A stretch of 64,000 nt of DNA from Lachnoclostridium sp. UBA903 (GCA_002294045.1 DBEP01000095.1:2846-66845), one strand, 5' to 3'; positions 42,688 to 52,850 are shown, numbered from the stretch's first letter. A program made the numbers and translations. Notes: generated from the sequence alone by a model not told the origin.

Positions 42688-43646
42688 TATTTCACCACCC
42701 CCTTATATCTCCAATGAGAGATGATACCGCATAAAATAACAATAGCGCCCAGGCACATTTCCTGGCCTGTCCCGGAGGGTACGCCCAAGAGGGTAAGTAC
42801 ATTAAACAGCGACGTTACAAATACGGCACTGAATATAATGCCAACAGGCATGCTGATAATTCTTTCAAAAGACTGTGCCAGTAAAACGGTGGCAAGAGGT
42901 TTAAAAATAGTTGACAGACTTCCTAGTCCGCTGGTAGAAACTAATTTTCCCGCATAGCTTTCCTGTACGATTGCCGCCATACCAATAAAAACGGCACCAA
43001 CTACAGCACCTGTAAGCATGGTTTTTTTCATATTAATTCCCATAGCTTTTGCAACACCTTCGTTCCCCCCGACGGCGCGTATGTTAAGCCCTAAGGTGGA
43101 ACGGTTGAATATCATGTATGCTGCGGCAAAGCCAATAATCCAGATAATCGCCATATAGGGCATGGAACCCAGTGCCCGGTAATTAACCAATGTAATGTTA
43201 CTGGAGCCTTCCGTTTTACTTCTTATTGTGGAATAAACCGTAAGAATCGCTTCAAAAATCAGTGCCATTCCTAAACCGGATATCCAGGAAGGTATTTTTA
43301 AGTTGACGGAACAATTCACACTGAGCTGTTCCAGTATAATTGCACTGAGTAATGTCATGCCAATAAGACCGAAGTAACCCATTCCCAAATCCATGGCACA
43401 AATGGCACCGATATTGGCTGATAACAAGATATTGGCGCCGATTGACAAATCAATAAGCCCTCCGGTAAAAATAAACATCATGCCCCAGGAAACAAAGGAC
43501 GGAAAGATTGCATGGGTTATTATTATTTTCATATTATTCCATGTCAATAGTCTTCCGCCCACGGCAATGTTGCTGATAACAAAGATAACCGCAATACACC
43601 CCAGTAAAATCATCTGATTTTTCAGTTTTCTCATTTTCACACCCAT
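42687..43646 (-). CDS. Ribose-type ABC importer, permease 1
   Basis: The protein has 319 residues, a CUT2-family permease: MIFTGGLIDLSIGANILLSANIGAI, ISGLGMALIFEAILTVYS, and RAVGGNEGVAKAMGINMKKT, the ATPase-contact loop. It follows the binding-protein gene by 6 bases. An alternative start is ATG 43634. Confidence 0.92.
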   Translation of the reverse strand: MGVKMRKLKNQMILLGCIAVIFVISNIAVGGRLLTWNNMKIIITHAIFPSFVSWGMMFIFTGGLIDLSIGANILLSANIGAICAMDLGMGYFGLIGMTLLSAIILEQLSVNCSVNLKIPSWISGLGMALIFEAILTVYSTIRSKTEGSSNITLVNYRALGSMPYMAIIWIIGFAAAYMIFNRSTLGLNIRAVGGNEGVAKAMGINMKKTMLTGAVVGAVFIGMAAIVQESYAGKLVSTSGLGSLSTIFKPLATVLLAQSFERIISMPVGIIFSAVFVTSLFNVLTLLGVPSGTGQEMCLGAIVILCGIISHWRYKGVVK

Positions 43647-43652
43647 TTCCGT

Positions 43653-44903
43653 TTAATCCACATTAATTCCCACCGCTTTTAATTCGTCAGCCGCTACTTT
43701 ACCTTCTTTGTATTTTTGAACCAGCCGGTTGTCTAATGAATATTCCTGGATTATCTTTATAAATGCATCATAGCTAAAATCAGGATTATTTTTTCCGCTC
43801 ATTTGTCTTATTTCATCACTGCTGTAGCAGTATTCATCCAGGAAGAATTTTGTGTATAAATCATATTTTTCCGCAGGAACTTCGAACGGCATCACATTAT
43901 CTACCCATACAGGCTCGCCATTCCCATCTTTTAACGGAGTTTCGTCCAGGTAATTCTGGAGAATGACTGCGGAAAGCATACCGCATATCCAGAAGTCACC
44001 ATTTACCATTTTCATAGGTGAGTTACCGAGTAAGCTAAGAGCCTGCTTGTCCAGACCGGAGGTTAAAACAACCGCTCTGCCGTTGTTGGCATTTTGAAGT
44101 GCGGATACGGCTGCTATACCAAAGTCAGAACCAACTCCATATACAAAATCCGGATCAGGATTGGCAACCAGCGCATCTTCAATCTGCCCCTGAGCTGCAT
44201 CGGCCGCATCGGCATGCAATTCCGCCAGGATTTCTCCGCCGCCTTCCGTGAAGGCTTTCGTAAATGCTTCCAGCCTGGGAGTATCAGAAGCATCACCTAC
44301 GCCGGAAGAAGTTATGATACACGTCTTAAGGTTCTGCGATAAGGCATACCTGGCAATTTCTTCACCATATACCGAGTTTGCAGGAGATACGGCACCGGCA
44401 AAATAAGGGTTCGCCTTCAGCTCCTTAATAATAGATTCATCGCTTGGAATCTTATCATTTAATACAAAAGGAACTTCCGCCTGTTTGCATATATCCGCCA
44501 CTGTCAGATACAGGGACTCTACGGGCAGCCAGATAATCAATCCGTCAACACCGGAAGAAATCATATTCTCAATATCCTGAATAATCTTTTCCACTGAAAA
44601 TTCATCATCCATTGCTATCGCATCATTGCCAAATGCATCAATAGCCACTTTTGAATTATTTGCCAAAGATAACAATGCATAAGAACCGCTTCCGAAATAA
44701 TTGTAGCCAATTTTGTAAGCGCCGGAAGCAACGCCGGAATCCGTAGTTTCTTCAGACTGGCTGCCGTCCGGCGGAGCTGTGGCTTCGGTATTATCTTTTG
44801 TCTGGATATCTTCCGGCGCCTTCTTGCCGGAGCAGCCGGAAAGCATCGATACCGTCATTGCCAATACCAAAAAAATACTTAGCAGTTTCCCAATTTTTTT
44901 CAT
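43653..44903 (-). CDS. Ribose-type ABC importer, substrate-binding lipoprotein
   Basis: The protein has 416 residues. The lipoprotein signal (KIGKLLSIFLVLAMTVSMLSGC, lipobox LSGC) is followed by a Thr/Glu/Pro-rich linker and a periplasmic-binding-protein type I fold (ENMISSGVDGLIIWLPVES, TCIITSSGVGDASDTPR, PDFVYGVGSDFGIAAVSAL). It is larger than RbsB, suggesting a bulkier glycoside ligand. It lies between the second alpha-subunit-like gene and the permeases. Confidence 0.92.
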   Translation of the reverse strand: MKKIGKLLSIFLVLAMTVSMLSGCSGKKAPEDIQTKDNTEATAPPDGSQSEETTDSGVASGAYKIGYNYFGSGSYALLSLANNSKVAIDAFGNDAIAMDDEFSVEKIIQDIENMISSGVDGLIIWLPVESLYLTVADICKQAEVPFVLNDKIPSDESIIKELKANPYFAGAVSPANSVYGEEIARYALSQNLKTCIITSSGVGDASDTPRLEAFTKAFTEGGGEILAELHADAADAAQGQIEDALVANPDPDFVYGVGSDFGIAAVSALQNANNGRAVVLTSGLDKQALSLLGNSPMKMVNGDFWICGMLSAVILQNYLDETPLKDGNGEPVWVDNVMPFEVPAEKYDLYTKFFLDEYCYSSDEIRQMSGKNNPDFSYDAFIKIIQEYSLDNRLVQKYKEGKVAADELKAVGINVD

Positions 44904-44972
44904 AAATTTTTCCTCCCATACTTATATTATATAGTTTTCATTTATAATCCCACGGTAAGTACCGTTTGATTC

Positions 44973-45947
44973 TTAATTATCCCCATTCAAAATACGATTG
45001 GACATGTTCACCCAGCGTTTCAGCTGTTCACAGGAATCAATGGTGTCGGAAAAATGATGTCCTTCATATTCGCTTGCAAGATATCCTTTATATCCGGATG
45101 CTTTGATAACCGGTAAAATTTTATGGCAGGGAATAGTATAATCTATCTCATCTTCTTCCAGATACCAGAACTTTCCGTGGATATACACCGTATGCCTGAG
45201 CAATACGTCCAGCCATTCCAGATGCGCCTTTCCATCCCCATATGTATGGTAAATATCTTCAATACAGGCTTTCTCCGCCTCCATGTAATCCCCCTTTAAC
45301 AATTCTTCCATTGTTGTACCCGCTTTGTGCAGTTCAATTATCTCATTGATTTTATCCTCCCTGCATCCAAAGTGTTCAATTGCCTGACGTATGAAAAGTA
45401 TATGAGGCGTCTCTGCAAAGATGCTGAAATCCGGTACCACTCCCAGATAACCGTCCCCTCTGTCCATAATCTCCAGGAATTCCTTCCAAACAGGTACTTC
45501 CGGATTATGGGGATGGTGCATTTCAATGGATAGGATGATTCCAATTTTTTTTGCATATGGCAGCATCTTTTCAAAAATCCGGGGTGAAATGGCATGCTGG
45601 GTCCGGACCAAATCAAAGCCCATATATTTGGCATACAGCATATCGTTAATCGTAGTCTGGATTATCTCATCTTCTGAAAGATCACGGTCGGAACGGGTCC
45701 CCATATCGATATAAGCGCTGTAGCAAACAGGCTTTAACTCATATTTCCTCAGCAGGCCTGTAAAACCGTCCATCCATTCTTTTGAAGGATGGGGATATTC
45801 AGGAATCATTTGGCTTGCCACCAGTTCAATGCCGGTATATCCCATCTCATGTGCTTTCCTTAAGCAGTCCTCCAGGCTGAATCGTCCTGTTACATATTCT
45901 GCCGATAACGCATACAAGGTAAGGCAGAGTTCTATTTCTTTATTCAT
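44973..45947 (-). CDS. C-glycoside deglycosidase alpha-subunit-like TIM barrel, copy 2
   Basis: The protein has 324 residues and is paralogous to 39199-40209. Shared landmarks are LYALSAEYVTGRFSLED, GIELVASQMIPEYPHP, SIEMHHPHNPEVP, VPDFSIF, YIHGKFWYLEED and YLASEYEGHHF. It overlaps the second DUF6379-like gene by 4 bases, indicating a coupled alpha/beta pair. The divergence between the pairs suggests a different aglycone or sugar. Confidence 0.82.
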   Translation of the reverse strand: MNKEIELCLTLYALSAEYVTGRFSLEDCLRKAHEMGYTGIELVASQMIPEYPHPSKEWMDGFTGLLRKYELKPVCYSAYIDMGTRSDRDLSEDEIIQTTINDMLYAKYMGFDLVRTQHAISPRIFEKMLPYAKKIGIILSIEMHHPHNPEVPVWKEFLEIMDRGDGYLGVVPDFSIFAETPHILFIRQAIEHFGCREDKINEIIELHKAGTTMEELLKGDYMEAEKACIEDIYHTYGDGKAHLEWLDVLLRHTVYIHGKFWYLEEDEIDYTIPCHKILPVIKASGYKGYLASEYEGHHFSDTIDSCEQLKRWVNMSNRILNGDN

Positions 45948-46381
45948 ACGGTACAGCCTCCTTTCACTTGAAGCACTTTGGTATCTGAACCGTCAAGAAC
46001 CAGATAGCTTCCGAAATATCCGGTATAAGGAATACGGTGTTTGATTTTAATCGTTACTTCATGGTTTCCTTCTTCCAAACCGCCGTCCTTTATAACCAAC
46101 AGCTTTGCCTTGTCCAGAATAAACCAATATTCCAGATACAATTCCTTCAGCTGGGAAATAAGACACTGCTTTCCGTTAATATGAAAGTAGATTGTGTTAT
46201 CCGGCACCCTTTTACCATCCACAAAAAGTTCAAAATTTTCAATACAGCTTAAGTAGGTTCCCCGATAAGACGGATACCGGCAGTAAATTTCATACCCTAA
46301 CTTAGCATGGCCTGCGACACGATTCCTTATATTTTCAGCAGCACTGATAATCAGCTTATTGTACGCCTGAAATTGCGCCAT
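45944..46381 (-). CDS. C-glycoside deglycosidase beta-subunit-like protein, copy 2
   Basis: The protein has 145 residues (ATG 46381, 7 bases after GGAGGG; the upstream ATG at 46408 has no site). The beta-rich sequence GYEIYCRYPSYRGTYLSCIENFELFVDGKRVP, LEYWFILDKAKLLV and EGNHEVTIKIKHRIPYTGYFGSY parallels copy 1, with the same spacing of the PRD/RVPDN turn and the tail. It is the first gene of the island transcript after the AraC-type regulator. Confidence 0.7.
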   Translation of the reverse strand: MAQFQAYNKLIISAAENIRNRVAGHAKLGYEIYCRYPSYRGTYLSCIENFELFVDGKRVPDNTIYFHINGKQCLISQLKELYLEYWFILDKAKLLVIKDGGLEEGNHEVTIKIKHRIPYTGYFGSYLVLDGSDTKVLQVKGGCTV

Positions 46382-46573
46382 TTTATTACCCTCCATTTCT
46401 TTCTGCATTTGATGTATATAGTATATCTTCCTTAACCAGGAATCTCATTTCATTTTTTTATCTGTTATACGAAAAAACATATGAATATTTTGCTGCTTTC
46501 ATTTTTATTTCAGAAACAAATCAATATTCTTAGTCAATTTTTTGTTCATGGAGTAAAATAAAGTAAAAAGCCG

Positions 46574-46613
46574 CAAAAAAATGCCATAACAGCAATTCTG
46601 ACCGTTATGGCAT
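46574..46613 (-). terminator. Rho-independent terminator of the AraC-type regulator gene
   Basis: Stem ATGCCATAAC/GTTATGGCAT (46581-46590, 46604-46613), followed on the minus strand by seven T. It separates the regulator from the island operon, whose promoter must lie in 46382-46573. Confidence 0.9.
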
Positions 46614-46626
46614 AATTTCTCAATTG

Positions 46627-49041
46627 TTAAAACTGGTATAAAAGATGTATATATTGTATCTCCTGGGGTTTCAAGACCGTCTCAAAATTTAAGGTACTGT
46701 TGGTTACCGTACAGGTCCTAATGGATATATGAGGCGTACATATTTGTCTGAGATAATCTATATCCTGCTTATTCAGGTTATCGGACAGGTCCATCCTCAG
46801 CCATTCATCCTGAACACTGCCGTTAACTGTGTTTAAAGACCTGGTTTTTATCTGGTATGTTCCGTTTTTTACATGCTTTATCTGAAAATTCAGTTTCAGG
46901 GTTTCGTTATCATCAAAAAGCTGCCTCAGCTGTCCGACACCGGTTAAATCCTCGGGCCTCATGTAATACTTAAAGCTTGGATGTTTATAATTATGGCATA
47001 CTGCGGAATAATTATCATATCCATTGGTAGTAACCGCACAATTCTCATTGCTTCCCAGAAGATACCTGCCCAGGCGGTTCATAAATTCCATCGCATAATA
47101 AGCCGGCTTTTTTATCCCGTCCTTTGTCAGTAATCCGCCGCTCCCGCTTAACAAAAGACTGGAATCATAATACTCGGAAAACAAATCCGAACCAATCCAA
47201 TACCCCATAAGTTCAACCTGCCCTATATTGTCTATAATATTTTTCATGATATAAGCACCCTTGTAACAATTGTCATTGAGACAGTTACGGTTGGAAATAG
47301 TTGAGTTCCATTCGGTAATATGCAATTCCGATATATGGAAACTATTATCTTTTAATGTATCCCGTGCCATAAGTACATGATTGCGTATAAAATCCGGGTC
47401 CTGGGAACGCTGCGCATTTATTTCCAGTTCGTCAATTCCCTGCAAATACGGATAGCAATACAGGGAAATAAAATCAGGATAACACATCCTTTTTTTCCAC
47501 AGGCTAATAATCTGGTGAAAACTAAGTTTTCCATGGGAGCGGTCAAAACCGGCTCCACCCAGCCGAATCTGAGAAGAAACGGATTTTAGGGTATGATATG
47601 CCGCTTCAAACACTTCAAAATATTCATGATGGTCGGGTGACACAGAAAATCTTGGATCATTCCATTGTTCAAAATACCACTTTTCTACTTCCTCCATACC
47701 ATACCTGTTTACATAATGGGAAACCAGGGCATATAAAAATCTCCGGTACTCGCCCAAATCCCGGAACAATATCTCCCGTTCCTGGGCTACCATATAATTT
47801 TTGACATTTCTGAGTAGCAGAATCGGTTTAAAACCTAATTCAATATAAGGTTTTATATCGTGTTCCACAAAAAAATCAAATACCCGGTCAAGTTTCGTAA
47901 AATTATAAAGCCCGTCCGGAGAATTGACATTTAACAGCATTTCTGCCGAATAAAGGTCCCAGAACCGTACATATTCAAATTTCAGTTCCTTTTTTAATAT
48001 TAAAATATGTTCCTGCATATCAGAACGCAGTAAGTCACTGCCCAATCCGATATTAATCATACGATTCCATACTTTAATATAAGGTTTCTGATCCAGGGTA
48101 TCTGCTATCATATATTTATAAGCAGAATCTTCTTCTGCTTCTGTATCTATAAAATTACTGTCCAGATAGTCTCTTACTTTATGCCCAATATCAGGTGCCG
48201 GTTTCAACCGTTTACGTTCACATTCCCATTCCTCCTGCATTTGCTCCATATAAGCGGAAGGAGTCATATGATAAGCATCTTTAAATGCCTTATTAAATGC
48301 CGCAGCATTGGGAAACCCATTATCCATTGCAATGCGCATAATGGATTTATCCGTAGTCTTCATTTCGTCCACTGCACAATGAAGGCGGATATTATTCAGA
48401 TAATCAATAAAATTCATTCCCAGCTTCTTTTTTATATACTTTGAGAGATAAGCACCCGAAAGAAAAAACCTTTCCGATAAATCATTCAAGCTGATTGGCC
48501 TTTGATAATTGGTATAAATATAATTTATAATCTCATCCATCCGGTTGTCTTCGTCATTAAATTCATTATGAAAGCGTTTGTCGTTGCTTTCCAGCATAAA
48601 ATTACCGGCTATAATACTTAATATGGAATAATATAGACTGTTGAGGTAAATCAGCCCTTTACCTTTCTTATCAAAATATTGGTTAAAAACTTTCCGCAAC
48701 AGCTTCCTTAATTTATCATAGGCATCGTTTCTGTCATTGGTAGTATTGCAATAAACCGTAACCTTGTTCATATCCATGTAGCTGCTTAATATATTGTAAT
48801 TAATATGCAGGCTTGCCGTCAGTACTTCTCCTTCCGAATAACAGGAATGCCTTTTGTTGGAATTTATAATAATAAAGTCCTCCTGTTTCATTTTATATTC
48901 TTCATTTCCTACTTTAAGAATAACACTGCCTTCCAGGACATACAGCAATTCCGGATTCTGATGAAAATGCTCATTGATGATCCTTTTATCCTGAAAATCA
49001 AAATCCATAATTGTATTGTCCTTGAGTACATTATTCTGCAT
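46627..49041 (-). CDS. AraC-family regulator with cupin sensor and GH39-like C-terminal domain
   Basis: The protein has 804 residues. A cupin-type sensor (1-140, IINEHFHQNPELLYVLEGSVIL) is followed by an AraC helix-turn-helix pair (about 175-275, SLNDLSERFFLSGAYLSKYIKKKLG; IAMDNGFPNAAAFNKAFKDAYHMTPSAY). A ~500-residue domain resembling GH39 beta-xylosidases follows (EKWYFEQWNDPRF, HITEWNS as acid/base and nucleophile regions). The last part may sense the glycoside rather than hydrolyse it. ATG 49041 is 9 bases after AAAGGA. It is probably the island's activator. Confidence 0.88.
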   Translation of the reverse strand: MQNNVLKDNTIMDFDFQDKRIINEHFHQNPELLYVLEGSVILKVGNEEYKMKQEDFIIINSNKRHSCYSEGEVLTASLHINYNILSSYMDMNKVTVYCNTTNDRNDAYDKLRKLLRKVFNQYFDKKGKGLIYLNSLYYSILSIIAGNFMLESNDKRFHNEFNDEDNRMDEIINYIYTNYQRPISLNDLSERFFLSGAYLSKYIKKKLGMNFIDYLNNIRLHCAVDEMKTTDKSIMRIAMDNGFPNAAAFNKAFKDAYHMTPSAYMEQMQEEWECERKRLKPAPDIGHKVRDYLDSNFIDTEAEEDSAYKYMIADTLDQKPYIKVWNRMINIGLGSDLLRSDMQEHILILKKELKFEYVRFWDLYSAEMLLNVNSPDGLYNFTKLDRVFDFFVEHDIKPYIELGFKPILLLRNVKNYMVAQEREILFRDLGEYRRFLYALVSHYVNRYGMEEVEKWYFEQWNDPRFSVSPDHHEYFEVFEAAYHTLKSVSSQIRLGGAGFDRSHGKLSFHQIISLWKKRMCYPDFISLYCYPYLQGIDELEINAQRSQDPDFIRNHVLMARDTLKDNSFHISELHITEWNSTISNRNCLNDNCYKGAYIMKNIIDNIGQVELMGYWIGSDLFSEYYDSSLLLSGSGGLLTKDGIKKPAYYAMEFMNRLGRYLLGSNENCAVTTNGYDNYSAVCHNYKHPSFKYYMRPEDLTGVGQLRQLFDDNETLKLNFQIKHVKNGTYQIKTRSLNTVNGSVQDEWLRMDLSDNLNKQDIDYLRQICTPHISIRTCTVTNSTLNFETVLKPQEIQYIHLLYQF

Positions 49042-49099
49042 GAGAAACATTCCTTTCGGTTATTAGTTCCTTAATTATAACTTATTAAGGAGGACAAAT

Positions 49100-50062
49100 T
49101 CAACTCTTGTCTGCGCCATCCCACCCAAAAAAAGCGCTTACCGCCTGCATGTAAGCGTCACGGTTTTGTACGAAACTGCGGCAATGCCCTGCTCCTTCCA
49201 CTAATAAAAGCTGCTTTTCCGAAGTACATGCATGGTAATTCTCCAATGTCATGTAATAGGGAACAAAATCATCAATGATTCCGTGAATAAACAGCACCGG
49301 AATTCTGCATGTTTTCATGGAATCCAAAGTAGTATAATCCTTCAGGTCATATCCTGCCCTTCTGCGGCACATCCTGTTAATACGGGGTATATCCGGGTAT
49401 TCTCCCTTATGCAGAAATCTGTTTCCAAACTGCACAACCATGTCATAAGCGGATGTAAAGCCGCTATCTGCAATCACACCCTTAACAGCTTCTGAAACTA
49501 TTCTGCCGGATGCCATAAGAACCGTTGACGCTCCCATGGATACTCCGTACAGATAAACGGGCAATTCCGTTCCAAAACGTTTCTCCGCATACCGAATCCA
49601 TGACATACAGTCAAATCTCTCTAAAATACCAAAACCAATGTATTTTCCTTCGCTTTTTCCCTGTGCCCGCTGTTCCACGCAGAGAAGACTGCTTCCCTCC
49701 TTAAGAAACGCCCTTGCGCACATTCCAAAATCACGCCGCCAGGAACCGTGCCATCCATGGAACATAATCAGTAGCCTTTGAGGCAATCCGGCAGGAATAT
49801 AACGCCCAACCAGCTTATACCTGTCCTGGCTCATTATAGTTACCTCCTCCTGAGCCTGTGTATCCAGCCACATTAATTCTTTTGCTAATTCCGATTCATA
49901 AGAAACGGCTGCCGCTGTTTCTTTATTTCTCTTTTTTCCATTCTTCTTATATCTTCCTCCTTTTCTTCCGATGGCCAGGTTAAGAAAAAGATTCAATTGA
50001 ATAATCTTATAAAGGCTAAATCCTGCCAGGACAATTATGATACCGGCTGTAATGTACTTCAT
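49100..50062 (-). CDS. Membrane-anchored alpha/beta hydrolase
   Basis: The protein has 320 residues. The N-terminal membrane anchor (ITAGIIIVLAGFSLYKII) is followed by an alpha/beta hydrolase fold with oxyanion HGWHGS, nucleophile GVSMGAST, acid in FIHGIIDDFVP and a His in EGAGHCRS. It resembles BAAT/YqkD-type serine hydrolases; the substrate is unknown. ATG 50062 follows GGAGGAAACAGATTAC. It lies just upstream of the AraC-type gene, 58 bases away, and could belong to the same transcript. Confidence 0.87.
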   Translation of the reverse strand: MKYITAGIIIVLAGFSLYKIIQLNLFLNLAIGRKGGRYKKNGKKRNKETAAAVSYESELAKELMWLDTQAQEEVTIMSQDRYKLVGRYIPAGLPQRLLIMFHGWHGSWRRDFGMCARAFLKEGSSLLCVEQRAQGKSEGKYIGFGILERFDCMSWIRYAEKRFGTELPVYLYGVSMGASTVLMASGRIVSEAVKGVIADSGFTSAYDMVVQFGNRFLHKGEYPDIPRINRMCRRRAGYDLKDYTTLDSMKTCRIPVLFIHGIIDDFVPYYMTLENYHACTSEKQLLLVEGAGHCRSFVQNRDAYMQAVSAFFGWDGADKS

Positions 50063-50209
50063 GTAATCTGTTTCCTCCTATTCCAATATGTCCGCATTGG
50101 GCTTTCATTACTGCATGACTTTAATAAAATGCTGTTTCAATGTTTTAAATTAATTTATTTTTAAAATATAATTTACAAATTGTCAGAGAAATATTAGGAA
50201 AATATAGCC

Positions 50210-50242
50210 AAAAATTTGGTATGACCTATAAATGTCATACCA
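50210..50242 (-). terminator. Hairpin terminator
   Basis: TGGTATGAC (50217-50225) pairs with GTCATACCA (50234-50242), followed on the minus strand by AATTTTTGG. Confidence 0.8.
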
Positions 50243-50274
50243 GGTATCCACAGAACGCCTATACATAATGAAAA

Positions 50275-51543
50275 TTACCCACCAGTTAATTTACGACTCA
50301 GGAACCTGGACCTTATCATCATGTAAACACCAACCATTGCTGCCAGGCTTCCAAAAATAACGCCGGAAAGACTATTAAAAAATGAGGCGTTGCCTTCATA
50401 AGAAATGGACATGATGGCGGCCTGTGTTAATACTACACATACCAGGGTGGAGGAAAGACCTATAAGCTTAATCTCTTCGGATATAAGGTTTTTATTCTTT
50501 CTCGCTTTAATGTAATCTTTTATAATTAGAAAAAATTCCGTAAAAGTATAAGCCGCAATAATCAGTGCGATATTCATAGTAAACTCAGCAAATATTCTAT
50601 ATCCAAACATTCCTATGGAATAAATCACGTAACACAGGCTTCCCCCAAAAATTGCGGCTCCTATTTGAAAATAACCGCGAATCTGCTTTATTTGGTCTTT
50701 TCCCTGATTTCTGATTGCACTATATCTTGCAATGCCCATACCCGCGCTATATAAAGCATTTACAAACATAAATCCCGATAAGGTTATGCAGCTTAAAATA
50801 ACCTTTCCCAGAACCATCATCACGTCTTTTATCAGTGTCAGCCTGGTAAATATAATGGTGCTGTTATTCCGAAAATGGTGATAACGTTTTTGGTTCCTCT
50901 CATCGGTCAGCAATACGTCCCACAAAATATATCCCGATAAGCCTGCCGCACCGCTGCCAAATACCACTCCTGTCATTCCAATCAATTGCGGTGTCTCTTC
51001 GGAAGGAGAAAAATATAATATGACGCTTACAAAAAGAGAAAGAAGTACAAACGCATTTGCACTATTCAAAAAAGAAAAGGTTTTTACCGGTACATCCCCA
51101 TAGTTTTTTGTCATCAGAAAACAGCGTATTGAAAAGAACAGGCTTATACCTGTCAGAAGTAGGATAAGAATAGCCAGGAAATAATTAATTACCTGGTTTT
51201 CTTTAAAAAACATTAATATCCCGCACCCCAGAAAACCAAGTGAAGCAATCAATAAGATGAACCCGCCCGCTACACTTCTGCCATACATTTTCTTTGAGTC
51301 AGGCGGTTTTATTTCCGCCTTTTTATCCGCTGCTCCCAAAAACAATATGCCTCTGACAAACACATTGATAAGAGAATACAGGGAGCATGCTGTCAAAAAG
51401 TATGAATCCGTCTTGGCGCATACCGTTAGATTTGCCAGGGCAATCATGATTTCCAACGGTATTATTTTTCCGGCATTATTAGAAAGTTCCGGCATAGCTT
51501 TCCTGATTACGATTTTCTTTCTGCTTCTATTTAGCTTCTTCAT
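50275..51543 (-). CDS. Polytopic membrane protein, unknown
   Basis: About 422 residues with ten to twelve predicted membrane helices; the cytoplasmic ends are Lys/Arg-rich (KKLNRSRKKIVIRKAM, KARKNKNLI). I do not recognise the family. The ATG 51543 start is uncertain; GTG 51573 would add 10 residues. It is codirectional with and 59 bases downstream of the AI-2E-type gene. Confidence 0.75.
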   Translation of the reverse strand: MKKLNRSRKKIVIRKAMPELSNNAGKIIPLEIMIALANLTVCAKTDSYFLTACSLYSLINVFVRGILFLGAADKKAEIKPPDSKKMYGRSVAGGFILLIASLGFLGCGILMFFKENQVINYFLAILILLLTGISLFFSIRCFLMTKNYGDVPVKTFSFLNSANAFVLLSLFVSVILYFSPSEETPQLIGMTGVVFGSGAAGLSGYILWDVLLTDERNQKRYHHFRNNSTIIFTRLTLIKDVMMVLGKVILSCITLSGFMFVNALYSAGMGIARYSAIRNQGKDQIKQIRGYFQIGAAIFGGSLCYVIYSIGMFGYRIFAEFTMNIALIIAAYTFTEFFLIIKDYIKARKNKNLISEEIKLIGLSSTLVCVVLTQAAIMSISYEGNASFFNSLSGVIFGSLAAMVGVYMMIRSRFLSRKLTGG

Positions 51544-51602
51544 ATTTCTACCATACGCTTTCCAATAAATCACCGTTGCCTTTGTTCCTGTTTCCAGTTT
51601 GA

Positions 51603-52688
51603 TTAACTGCTTGATTCCCCTTTGCGAAACAGCTTTATGATACCGTTTTTATCCAGATTAATAAGAATCGACAGTGCTACCGGCAACCCTATCAGTCCAA
51701 TCAAACCAAAGAGCTTTAGCCCTATAAACATGGAAATCAACGCAGCCAGCGTAGGAATTCCAATCTGCCTTCCCACAATTTTGGGCTCAATGGTATTTCT
51801 GACAGCCGTAATAACCAGATAAAGAATCAAAATACCAACCGTAAGCTTATAATTCCCAAGCAATGCCGCAATAACCGCCCAGGGAATAAGGATACCGCCG
51901 GTCCCCAGAATAGGAAGTATATCAAATATTGCAATGATTAACGCTATTAAGATTGCATAGGGTATTTTTAATAAAAGCAAGCCGGCACTAAGCTCTACAA
52001 ATGTTATGAACATCAGCAGCGAATAAGATTTAATATAGGCAAAAATGACACCAATTGTGTATTGCTTGATGTTCAGGCACAGATTTTTCCCTTTCTCAGG
52101 CAGCAGCTTTATTATAAATCCGGTTATTTTATCATAATCCACAGCCATAAAGAAGGTTGCCACAACAGTAATAATTAATTTAATCATAAAGGATGGTATT
52201 CCGGCCGCATAACCGGAAGCATATTTTACGGCCTTGACTGAAAAATCCGAAATATACTGTCCAAAATTCCGGGTTATGGTATTAAAATATTCTTCCAGGT
52301 TGTTTATAACAGCCGGGTCCACAGACACAGCCTTCGTTTCAAGATTATGGAATACTGTATTTAACAGAGGCAGAATTTCTTGTCTGTAGAATTCCGGAAT
52401 TTTTATGATTACTTCACCTGCAAAGGAAATCAGCCTGTTTCCTGCGAACATTATCAAAACCGCCAGTGTGACAAAAAATCCTGCCGTAATAAAGAGGGAC
52501 ACGGGCTTTTTATCTATATGCAGCTTGCCGGAAATCCATCTTACGGGATAATTTATTATAACTGCGAATATAAATGCAATCAGAAAAGGCATAAGAATGG
52601 GAATAGCATATTTTACCCCTAAATATACCAGTACGGCGAGTATTAAAAAGTAAACGGTATCTATAATAAATTTTTTCTTTTTTTCCAT
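51603..52688 (-). CDS. AI-2E family transporter (YtvI/YdiK-like)
   Basis: The protein has 361 residues with eight membrane helices, and the family motif region GIPSFMIKLIITVVATFFMAVDYDKI and IFDILPILGTGGILIPWAV with PKIVGRQIGIPTLAALISMFIGLKLFG. Family members include signal or ion exporters; a substrate cannot be assigned. ATG 52688 lies behind AAGGAGA. Confidence 0.9.
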   Translation of the reverse strand: MEKKKKFIIDTVYFLILAVLVYLGVKYAIPILMPFLIAFIFAVIINYPVRWISGKLHIDKKPVSLFITAGFFVTLAVLIMFAGNRLISFAGEVIIKIPEFYRQEILPLLNTVFHNLETKAVSVDPAVINNLEEYFNTITRNFGQYISDFSVKAVKYASGYAAGIPSFMIKLIITVVATFFMAVDYDKITGFIIKLLPEKGKNLCLNIKQYTIGVIFAYIKSYSLLMFITFVELSAGLLLLKIPYAILIALIIAIFDILPILGTGGILIPWAVIAALLGNYKLTVGILILYLVITAVRNTIEPKIVGRQIGIPTLAALISMFIGLKLFGLIGLIGLPVALSILINLDKNGIIKLFRKGESSS

Positions 52689-52850
52689 CTATTCTCCTTA
52701 TTTAAAACCGAATAATGTTTTACTGTCTTATGCGGCAGTAAGCGGCTAATTCTGTGTTATCCACCCGTTCTCTTGCATTTCTTGGCTGCTTTGTACTTTT
52801 ACTTTATGAAATACCGGACTGGTATAAACCTAATGTAATATTTTCAGCTT

